Shown: positions 1 to 5,127 of the stretch, one piece after another
Layout: each line of letters opens with the position of its first letter
Position numbering within the stretch: the stretch's first letter is position 1
Assembly: GCA_964644605.1 (NCBI GenBank)
Contig: CAZXWS010000045.1
Span: 1 to 5,595, forward strand
Length of the DNA stretch: 5,595 nucleotides
Origin: CAZLAJ01 sp964644605
GTDB taxonomy: Bacteria; Patescibacteriota; Microgenomatia; UBA1406; GWC2-37-13
Direction of reading: 5' to 3'
Position numbers and translations under genes: made by a program
The notes under the pieces: generated by a model
The model's database searches: none
What the model was told of the DNA's origin: nothing
What the model saw: the letters and a program-made list of their open reading frames with translations, nothing else

Positions 1-2597
1 CGAGTTTTGCATTATCAATAAATACCGATGTCACGACAGTAGACGATATTCGTAATTTAAAGATCACTATTCAAAACCAGTCATTAAATTTATCTGATAT
101 TGCCACAATTCGTGAAGCAGCCCAAACTAATCAGCCTCAAACATTTTACACATCTACATATACCCAACCAAAACATGCAGTGGAATTTTTCGTGTATAAA
201 ACAGCCAGCAGTAATATTGATACTGCAGAGGCGGATGTAAAAAAAATCGTCCAGAATACGATTAAGGAATATAATGGACGCTTTCAAACTGTCACCATAT
301 TAAATACTGCGGAAAGTATTAGCACCCAGTTTAGCGAACTTATTGATGAATTCCGTTCGACAATCATATTGGTTTTTATTAATTTGTTTATATTTTTGGG
401 TCTTCGCCAAGCCTCAATTGCCTCACTTACCGTTCCGCTTACATTTATGTCAGCTATTGCTGTGGTCAATCTGCTCGGTCTGTCTTTAAATTTTTTAACT
501 TTATTTGCATTTTTGCTCGCACTAGGACTATTGATTGATGACACTATTGTGACCGTGGCTGCAATGACCCGATACTATGCTTCAGGTAAATTTACACCGG
601 GAGAAACAGGTGTTTTGGTGTGGCGCGATTTTATTGTGCCGTTATGGTCCACCACTATCACAACTATCTGGGCATTCGTACCACTCTTAATATCAACCGG
701 AATTATCGGAGAATTTATAAAACCGTTGCCTATTGTGGTTACCGCCACACTTTTATCTTCAACATCAATTGCAGTGTTAATTACGCTTCCGTTGATGATC
801 GTGACATTAAAGCCAAATGTACCGCGACGCGTGGCAATTCTTCTTAAAATTATAGGAACTATTGGTGTGTTTGCCGCTGTGTACTTTTTGCTCCCAAAAT
901 CAGCACTCACTCCAGTTACCATGATTGGCTTTACGTTGTTCTTTTTTCTGGTGCTCATTATTCGCCGTGCGCTTATGAATAACGCACGACTGTATGCTGA
1001 TAAAGCACCGACGAGTAAAAAAATTCTCAACTTTTTTTCGTATACCGCTAGTAATGGATTGATAAATTTAGAACGAGTGAGTCATGTCTATATGCGTGTG
1101 ATTGACCGGATATTACAGTCACGATGGGCTCGCCGGTGGACAATTGCCGCAATTGTTATTTTCGCTATTGTTGCGTACGCACTGATTCCACTTGGATTTG
1201 TAAAAAATGAATTTTTTCCCAAAACAGATCAGGATATTGTGTACATGACACTTGATCTGCCAGCCGGAACAACGATAGAAAAAACAAACGCAGAGACTTT
1301 GCGGATACTTCATGAGCTACGCAATACTGAAGGAGTTAATTTTATTGTGGCTGAGACTGGTTCACAATTGGGAGCAAATTTAAATCGAGCTGCAAATTCT
1401 GCCTCGTCTATAATCACCTTTCATCTGCCAAAAAAAGATGTTCGCAAAATTTCTTCAATTGATTTAAGCCAACAGCTACGTGACAAATACAAAACGTATG
1501 CTTTGGGAACACTTACAACCCGGGAAGTTTCGGGTGGACCACCTGCAGGAGCGGACATTCAAATAAAACTGCTCGGAGATGATCTGAGTGTGCTCGATAC
1601 ATACGCCAATAAAATTGTTGACCACTTGAAAACACAACCTGGAGTAATTTCAGCTGAAAAATCAATTAAGCCAGGTACAGGAAAAATAGTATTTGTTCCG
1701 GATAAATCAAAAATTGCTGAAGCTGGGCTCACCGTTGATGCAGTCGGTTTATGGCTTCGTACATACGCGAGTGGTTTTACACTTGATACATTAAAAGAAG
1801 GAACTGATGAAACAGATATTATATTCCGTATGGGAGCACAGACGATGACGCCAGAGGGATTAGGCAGCATTGTGATTCCTACACAAAATGGCGGTATCCC
1901 GCTCATATCTTTGGGAAGCTTGCGATTAGAGGCTAATCCGACGGTTATCACCCGTGAGGGTGGAAAACGTACAATTTCGGTAAGTGCAGGTGTTGTGGCC
2001 GGTCAGCCAATACCCGAAAAAAACAGAGAGTTAGATACTTTCGCAACTCAAAAATTAAATCTACCCACAGGATACACATGGCAAACCGGTGGTGTGAATG
2101 AAGAGAACCAGAAATCAGTCACATCGATTTTCCAAGCAATGGGTCTGTCATTTTTACTCATTTTGGTGACGATGGTGATAGAATTTAACTCTTACCGACA
2201 AGCCTTGATTACCCTTTTAACAATTCCTTTGGCAATTCCTGGCGTCTTTTATATATTTGCATTAACTGGTACTCCCCTTTCCTTCCCCGCTCTAATCGGC
2301 GTACTCGCTTTGTTTGGAATTGTTGTCACTAACGCAATTGTCGTCGTAGAAAAAATAAATGATAACCGGAAGCATGGAATGAATTTACATGATGCCGTCG
2401 TAGACGCATCAGGCAGCCGACTTGAACCAATTTTGTTAACATCACTCACGAGTATTCTTGGTCTTATTCCTATTACTATCACCAATCCCCTGTGGCGTGG
2501 ACTCGGCGGTGCCATCATCTCCGGACTTCTCTTCTCCGGCCTCATCAAACTCTTCTTCGTCCCCGTCATGTACTACATCTGGTATCACGAGGATTAA
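1..2597 (+). CDS. RND-family efflux permease (HAE1/AcrB-like), 5' partial
   Basis: This is an inner-membrane proton-driven exporter of the resistance-nodulation-division superfamily. The first complete codon is at 3 and the frame is open to the window edge, so the gene starts upstream; 864 residues are visible. The opening residues match the PN2 part of the porter domain. TM2-TM6 follow, with the TM4 proton-relay pair in LGLLIDDTIV (Asp codons 537-542). By comparison with AcrB D407/D408, about 225 N-terminal residues are missing. The second porter half carries the family motif GGPPAGADIQIKLLG (about 1530-1575), then TM8-TM12. Odd points are two extra hydrophobic segments between TM6 and TM7 (831-893 and 912-965), Thr where AcrB has the TM10 lysine (codon 2328-2330), and a switch to C/G-ending codons in the last 36 codons. 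The C-terminus ends soon after TM12. No membrane-fusion or outer-membrane partner is in the window. The family is clear; the substrate is unknown. Confidence 0.95.
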   Translation, partial: SFALSINTDVTTVDDIRNLKITIQNQSLNLSDIATIREAAQTNQPQTFYTSTYTQPKHAVEFFVYKTASSNIDTAEADVKKIVQNTIKEYNGRFQTVTILNTAESISTQFSELIDEFRSTIILVFINLFIFLGLRQASIASLTVPLTFMSAIAVVNLLGLSLNFLTLFAFLLALGLLIDDTIVTVAAMTRYYASGKFTPGETGVLVWRDFIVPLWSTTITTIWAFVPLLISTGIIGEFIKPLPIVVTATLLSSTSIAVLITLPLMIVTLKPNVPRRVAILLKIIGTIGVFAAVYFLLPKSALTPVTMIGFTLFFFLVLIIRRALMNNARLYADKAPTSKKILNFFSYTASNGLINLERVSHVYMRVIDRILQSRWARRWTIAAIVIFAIVAYALIPLGFVKNEFFPKTDQDIVYMTLDLPAGTTIEKTNAETLRILHELRNTEGVNFIVAETGSQLGANLNRAANSASSIITFHLPKKDVRKISSIDLSQQLRDKYKTYALGTLTTREVSGGPPAGADIQIKLLGDDLSVLDTYANKIVDHLKTQPGVISAEKSIKPGTGKIVFVPDKSKIAEAGLTVDAVGLWLRTYASGFTLDTLKEGTDETDIIFRMGAQTMTPEGLGSIVIPTQNGGIPLISLGSLRLEANPTVITREGGKRTISVSAGVVAGQPIPEKNRELDTFATQKLNLPTGYTWQTGGVNEENQKSVTSIFQAMGLSFLLILVTMVIEFNSYRQALITLLTIPLAIPGVFYIFALTGTPLSFPALIGVLALFGIVVTNAIVVVEKINDNRKHGMNLHDAVVDASGSRLEPILLTSLTSILGLIPITITNPLWRGLGGAIISGLLFSGLIKLFFVPVMYYIWYHED
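831..965 (+). other. Extra hydrophobic helix pair in the RND central linker
   Basis: Between TM6 (ending ...LPLMIVTLKP) and TM7 (RRWTIAAIVIFAIVAYALIP), the protein has two additional hydrophobic stretches. One is KIIGTIGVFAAVYFLLP-like (831-893) and the other VTMIGFTLFFFLVLIIRR-like (912-965). They are separated by a short Pro/Ser/Thr turn and followed by a basic, polar cytoplasmic segment. AcrB has only an amphipathic helix and linker here. Two extra passes would keep the topology of TM7-TM12 unchanged. Their spanning the membrane is inferred from hydrophobicity only. Confidence 0.6.
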
Positions 2598-2646
2598 CAC
2601 CTCCGGGGTGGGATGGAGCATTCTAACGCTCTGCCCAGACCTATTT
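2598..2646 (+). repeat. Left inverted repeat / REP-like end of the RAYT unit
   Basis: The outer 19 bp, CACCTCCGGGGTGGGATGG, are repeated exactly in inverse orientation at the right end, and the inner end GACCTATTT is also shared. CACC/GGTG can form a small outer hairpin. The GAGC (2616-2619) and GCTC (2631-2634) pair can form a second hairpin inside it, extended by GGG/CCC pairing. Mismatches to the right copy are confined to the middle. Confidence 0.85.
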
Positions 2647-2661
2647 GTAGACTATAATCCA

Positions 2662-2690
2662 TTGAAACGCAAAATATTCTGTTCTATATT
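2662..2690 (+). promoter_or_regulatory. Candidate promoter of the RAYT gene (leaderless)
   Basis: TTGAAA (2662-2667) and TATATT (2685-2690) are separated by exactly 17 bp and match the sigma-70 consensus at 5/6 positions each. The ATG at 2697 lies 7 bases after the -10 box, where transcription would be expected to begin, so the mRNA would be leaderless. This fits the absence of any Shine-Dalgarno sequence before the ATG. The promoter lies inside the element, just past the left repeat, so it would travel with the gene. Confidence 0.5.
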
Positions 2691-2696
2691 TTTCGC

Positions 2697-3371
2697 ATGC
2701 CCTCACGATCAACAAAATTTGTCAATAAAGGAATATATCACATATATGATAAAACTATTGATCATAAGTTAGTTTTTAATCAAGCGTTAATTAGTTCTCG
2801 ATTTTTAGATCTCTGCAGCTATTACCGATCAAGCGCTGCCACATTACGCTTTTCTCTTTTCAGTAGAATGAGCAAAAAATTCAAAGATCCTATTATTGAA
2901 CAGATCAATGACGGTGAAACACATTTGGTTGATATTATTGCATACTGCTTAATGCCAAACCATTTTCATCTTTTGCTTATGCAGAAACAGAAAAATGGAG
3001 TTGTGCGTTTTATGTCAGATATAACAAATGCAATTACTCGCTACTATAATGAGCTTAATGAAAGAAAAGGTCCGGTATTCCTACCCCAGTTTCGTTCTAA
3101 AAGAATTATTTCTACACAGCAATTGAAACATGTTTCACGATATATTGATCTAAACCCCCTCGCGGCAAATTTATGTTCCTCTATTAATGCATTAATAGAG
3201 TACGAATACTCTTCTCTGAAGGAATATGCTCACCACTATAATGGTTTATGTAATCAAGAAATATTACTTCAAGAGTTTGGTGGGAGTGTGGAAGAATATA
3301 TTAAGTATGTCAAAGATGGTTTCGGTGGCTTAGATTCGTATGACGATGAAGATTTTTTAGAGGAGGTATAA
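2697..3371 (+). CDS. REP-associated tyrosine transposase (RAYT, Y1/HUH family)
   Basis: This 224-residue single-strand DNA nuclease belongs to the TnpA_REP/Y1 transposase family, whose members cut and rejoin hairpin-bearing REP sequences through a 5'-phosphotyrosine link. The N-terminal strand is GIYHIYDKTIDHKLVF (residues 12-27). The metal-binding HUH motif is H89-F90-H91 within LMPNHFHLLLM. A helix with TRYYNELNERKGPVF follows (about 114-128). The catalytic tyrosine is probably Y149 in SRYIDLNPLAANL, 58 residues after the second His, close to the spacing in IS608 TnpA. The protein ends in an acidic tail (SYDDEDFLEEV). All expected catalytic residues are present, so it looks intact. The ATG is chosen because the conserved N-terminal strand follows directly and a promoter sits at leaderless distance. 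The gene is AT-rich and flanked by inverted repeats that are its probable substrates. Confidence 0.9.
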   Translation: MPSRSTKFVNKGIYHIYDKTIDHKLVFNQALISSRFLDLCSYYRSSAATLRFSLFSRMSKKFKDPIIEQINDGETHLVDIIAYCLMPNHFHLLLMQKQKNGVVRFMSDITNAITRYYNELNERKGPVFLPQFRSKRIISTQQLKHVSRYIDLNPLAANLCSSINALIEYEYSSLKEYAHHYNGLCNQEILLQEFGGSVEEYIKYVKDGFGGLDSYDDEDFLEEV

Positions 3372-3420
3372 AAATAGGTCCAGGTGGAGCGTGATAAAGC
3401 GCCATCCCACCCCGGAGGTG
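3372..3420 (-). repeat. Right inverted repeat / REP-like end of the RAYT unit
   Basis: Read on the minus strand this copy starts CACCTCCGGGGTGGGATGG and ends GGACCTATTT, like the left end. The middle differs at eight positions. It can still fold: GGTGG pairs with CCACC and GCG with CGC around a CTTTATCA loop. It starts on the base after the transposase stop codon. Confidence 0.85.
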
Positions 3421-3425
3421 TGAAT

Positions 3426-3457
3426 GCGGGGCGGGGTGTAAACACCCCGCCCCCCGC
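3426..3457. other. GC-rich hairpin between the RAYT unit and the minus-strand gene
   Basis: An 11-bp perfect stem (3428-3438 with 3443-3453) closes a TAAA loop. Two further pairs (3426-3427 with 3456-3457) follow past a two-base CC bulge. It lies 5 bp outside the right repeat and about 40 bp beyond the stop codon of the minus-strand gene. It could end transcription from both sides, but neither strand has a T-run after the stem, so it is not a standard intrinsic terminator. It shares the CGGGGTG string with the element ends and could instead be an extra REP-like module. Confidence 0.6.
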
Positions 3458-3497
3458 TGCTGTAGTCTACGTCTACGTTCTCTCTTGCTACAGTATA

Positions 3498-4172
3498 CTA
3501 CTCTCCTTCTTCCAAAATCGGAGGAAGCGCGCCCTTTGCCATCGCTGGCAACTTCGCAAAGGGGATCACCCAGTCGGATTTCTCCTCCGGAACCCTGAGA
3601 GTGCCGTTCTGGGGGAGCTTCGGCTCTGTCATACTCCCCTTGTCGGAGAGCTCCTCGCTACGCATTTTGGCAACCTGCTGTTTAGCTGCAACCGCCGCCG
3701 AAGACCCGCTCCGGAAGAAAAACGGCTTTACCCCAACTGGGGTGCCGCTCCCGCGGAAGACATAGCGAGTGCGACTGATGACGTCGCTCACTCCATCGGC
3801 ATTCCCTACGATCGGAGTAATCTCGGTTGCGGTACAGAGACCGCTTACCGGATTACAGTCCACCAGAATTCCCGCTTCAAAACCCTCCTTGTCGATAGGC
3901 ATCGCAACGCACCGACCGTCTTTCAGCACAATGCAGAGCCACGCGAGATAATACTTATGCGCGAGCTCGGCATTACGAAACTGAAACTTGACTGCCGTCG
4001 GTGAAGTTGTGTAGGTGAACAACTCAGTCGACGTTGGTTCGGTAGTGCTCCAGACGGTCGAGACCAGCGGTTGTACCACCGGAGAACTTGCGGTGGCTAC
4101 ACTCCCGCACAGCGCGGCGATCAGGAGCGCCAAAACAAACCCTACCACTGCCATATTCACTTTTGCAGTCAT
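3498..4172 (-). CDS. Secreted hypothetical protein, GC-rich gene
   Basis: I do not recognise this 224-residue protein. Residues 1-28 look like a Sec signal peptide: Lys4, a hydrophobic core at 7-21, and an A-T-A site before SS. The Cys in the signal is not in a good lipobox. The mature part starts with a Ser/Thr-rich stretch (about 29-60). It has four cysteines in two close pairs (C80/C88 and C106/C113) that could form disulfides. The tail is Pro- and charge-rich (about 165-224). The start is well supported: AGGAGG (4178-4183, minus strand) sits 5 bases before the ATG, unlike the SD-less neighbours. G+C is much higher than in flanking genes (34/60 at 3541-3600), suggesting a different origin. 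A 206-aa ORF on the opposite strand (3384-4004) is rejected because it has neither a ribosome site nor a signal peptide. The protein probably acts outside the membrane; its role is unknown. Confidence 0.75.
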   Translation of the reverse strand: MTAKVNMAVVGFVLALLIAALCGSVATASSPVVQPLVSTVWSTTEPTSTELFTYTTSPTAVKFQFRNAELAHKYYLAWLCIVLKDGRCVAMPIDKEGFEAGILVDCNPVSGLCTATEITPIVGNADGVSDVISRTRYVFRGSGTPVGVKPFFFRSGSSAAVAAKQQVAKMRSEELSDKGSMTEPKLPQNGTLRVPEEKSDWVIPFAKLPAMAKGALPPILEEGE

Positions 4173-4177
4173 GGTAC

Positions 4178-4183
4178 CCTCCT
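4178..4183 (-). promoter_or_regulatory. Consensus Shine-Dalgarno of the minus-strand gene
   Basis: AGGAGG on the minus strand lies 5 bases from the ATG at 4172. It fixes the start of that gene. It is the only textbook ribosome site in the window and abuts a small hairpin (4185-4199). Confidence 0.85.
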
Positions 4184-4184
4184 A

Positions 4185-4199
4185 TGGGGATAAACCCCA
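4185..4199 (-). promoter_or_regulatory. Small hairpin next to the ribosome site
   Basis: TGGGG (4185-4189) pairs with CCCCA (4195-4199) around a five-base ATAAA loop. It ends one base before the Shine-Dalgarno sequence in the leader of the minus-strand gene. It could hold the ribosome site open or affect its access. A regulatory role is inferred from position only. Confidence 0.45.
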
Positions 4200-4237
4200 C
4201 CTTATCGCATGAAAATCAAAAACACTTAAAAGCTGTA

Positions 4238-4280
4238 GGGCGAATCGCAAGGAGGACCCCCTCCTCCATGCAATACGCCC
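4238..4280 (-). promoter_or_regulatory. Large leader hairpin upstream of the minus-strand gene
   Basis: The 19-nt arms 4238-4256 and 4262-4280 pair at 16 of 19 positions around a five-base C-run loop. The inner six pairs are GGAGGA/TCCTCC and the outer five are GGGCG/CGCCC. It falls inside the expected leader of the minus-strand gene (predicted transcript start near 4293, ATG at 4172). It may be a regulatory or stabilising leader structure, or the footprint of a small palindromic repeat. It matches no riboswitch class that I recognise. Confidence 0.55.
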
Positions 4281-4299
4281 CGCAGCACCAAATCTCCTT

Positions 4300-4328
4300 A
4301 TTATAAATGTGTATTAAATATGTATTTA
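4300..4328 (-). promoter_or_regulatory. Candidate promoter of the minus-strand gene
   Basis: On the minus strand a perfect -10 box TATAAT (4305 down to 4300) lies in an AT-rich stretch. With 17-bp spacing the -35 position reads TAAATA (4328-4323), only 3/6 to consensus. Transcription would begin near 4293, leaving a leader of about 120 nt that carries both hairpins. Confidence 0.45.
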
Positions 4329-4335
4329 GACCCAT

Positions 4336-4377
4336 AAAAAAACCTGGTTTTCAGAAATTAATCTGAATCCCAGGTTT
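4336..4377. terminator. Bidirectional intrinsic terminator-like hairpin
   Basis: AAACCTGG (4340-4347) pairs with CCAGGTTT (4370-4377). After a 2x2 internal loop, TTCAGA (4350-4355) pairs with TCTGAA (4362-4367) around AATTAA. On the minus strand the stem is followed by seven T (A-run 4336-4342); on the plus strand by TTTGTT. It fits a rho-independent terminator on either strand, stronger on minus. Its place is odd: it lies between two divergent genes, with no gene ending into it from either side. Confidence 0.65.
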
Positions 4378-4484
4378 GTTCTGCAATAATATACTGCAAA
4401 GCCCTTACGTAATGCATCCTATAAAATTATATCAGGAGCAATTAAAATTACAACTTCAAATCTGTTTGCAGCATGATGACTTGA

Positions 4485-4513
4485 TTTACAGATGTTTTTT
4501 GTATTAGTATTAA
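4485..4513 (+). promoter_or_regulatory. Candidate promoter of the downstream gene pair
   Basis: TTTACA (4485-4490) and TATTAA (4508-4513) are exactly 17 bp apart and match consensus at 5/6 and 4/6. The expected transcript start, about 4520, falls at the ATG at 4522, again implying leaderless or nearly leaderless mRNA. This supports 4522 over the upstream in-frame ATG at 4492, which lies between the two boxes. Confidence 0.4.
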
Positions 4514-4521
4514 CTCAGAAT

Positions 4522-5109
4522 ATGTTTTCCAAAAATAAAACATTACTAATGCTCGGCTTTATTGCAACGTTTGTTATTTTCATTGAACTGATAATAATTT
4601 ACTTTCCGAGTGTAACTAATCCTCTTCATCAATTTGTAACTGACATGCAGAAAATCTCATACCGACTGAAACCATCAAAACTCGACAAATCACCGAACGA
4701 AACTAAGGGAGAACTGCGTGAATTTCGTTCCGCTGTGAGTACTGATAAGTGGTTAATTTTTTACAGTAAAGAAATGAGATACAGTTTTAATTACCCACCA
4801 GAGTTTTCAGTACAGAACAGAGGCAAAACACCGCAGGGAAGAACCGTCATCGCACTTCTGCATGCCCAGGCAAATAAAAAAATTACAGTTGCAACATTTA
4901 GTTTTGGGGAAAAAGACAGTGAACTCAAACGAGTTTTCATTAAAAAAGGTACCGATGGAGATTTAAATCGTATTGCAGAGTATAAATATCCCTTCAACGA
5001 CAAAAGCCTTGATATGCTATTTACACTATACTCACGATCTGGTTCAAATTTTTCGTATGATTCTGTGAGTAATGATATAAATAACTCTTTAAAATTTTAT
5101 ACTTTTTGA
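4522..5109 (+). CDS. Membrane-anchored hypothetical protein
   Basis: The product is 195 residues if it starts at 4522; the in-frame ATG at 4492 would add 10. I prefer 4522 because the N-terminus then reads as a simple anchor (MFSKNK, then a hydrophobic helix at residues 7-28) and a promoter is spaced for a start there. Neither ATG has a Shine-Dalgarno sequence. After a charged linker (about 42-75), residues 78-97 contain YSKEMRYSFNYPPEFSV. This resembles the 'Y-x-F-x-YP' opening of PsbP-like or similar small beta domains in exported proteins. That resemblance is weak and from memory. The rest alternates short strands and has no cysteines or recognisable catalytic motif. The domain should face outside the membrane. 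The gene is very AT-rich (16/60 G+C at 4561-4620) and lies 18 bp before the cysteine-rich gene, probably in one transcript. Function unknown. Confidence 0.75.
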   Translation: MFSKNKTLLMLGFIATFVIFIELIIIYFPSVTNPLHQFVTDMQKISYRLKPSKLDKSPNETKGELREFRSAVSTDKWLIFYSKEMRYSFNYPPEFSVQNRGKTPQGRTVIALLHAQANKKITVATFSFGEKDSELKRVFIKKGTDGDLNRIAEYKYPFNDKSLDMLFTLYSRSGSNFSYDSVSNDINNSLKFYTF

Positions 5110-5127
5110 GGAAACTATAATTATTGA

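Larger units (their letters stand above)
2598..3420 (+). mobile_element. RAYT transposase unit flanked by inverted repeats (REPtron-like)
   Basis: This is an 823-bp unit made of a Y1/HUH transposase gene between two imperfect inverted repeats, 2598-2646 and 3372-3420. They match at 41 of 49 positions by hand alignment, including a perfect outer 19 bp. Both ends can fold, as expected for REP-type single-stranded substrates of RAYT enzymes. The left repeat begins on the base after the upstream stop codon, and the right repeat begins on the base after the transposase stop codon. No target-site duplication is visible, which fits HUH-type elements. Outside the repeats, 5 of the next 7 outward positions also match (2591-2597 against 3421-3427 reversed), so the true ends may lie a few bases further out and include the pump's stop codon. 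Whether the unit moves as one piece, or is a stationary gene that mobilises REP copies elsewhere, cannot be told from one copy. Confidence 0.8.

Noticed and set aside
575..1030. 151-residue minus-strand ORF within the pump gene
   Set aside because: It lies wholly antisense to a conserved RND coding region and has no independent support.
180..2597. GTG at 180 as the start of the RND gene
   Set aside because: The frame is open back to position 3 and the upstream residues align with the porter domain of AcrB, so the gene is cut by the window edge and does not start here.
2653..2658. Perfect TATAAT as the -10 box of the transposase promoter
   Set aside because: No acceptable -35 box lies 16-18 bp upstream; the TTGAAA/TATATT pair further down fits better.
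2458..2772. 104-residue plus-strand ORF spanning the pump end, the left repeat and the transposase start
   Set aside because: It is an out-of-frame reading across three unrelated parts, with low-complexity Ser/Pro content.
2598..3457. CRISPR-like repeats
   Set aside because: The repeated segments are inverted, only two, and flank a transposase gene; no regularly spaced direct repeats exist in the window.
3384..4004. 206-residue plus-strand ORF opposite the GC-rich gene
   Set aside because: It starts inside the right inverted repeat, has no ribosome site or recognisable domain, and lies antisense to a gene with a consensus SD and signal peptide.
4434..4438. AGGAG as a ribosome site for a small gene
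   Set aside because: No usable start codon follows at 5-9 bases, and the only nearby ATG pair (4473, 4476) leads to a stop after three codons.
4492..4521. ATG at 4492 as the start of the membrane protein
   Set aside because: It lies between the -35 and -10 boxes of the predicted promoter, has no SD, and would put ten extra hydrophobic residues before a normal anchor. It is kept only as an alternative.
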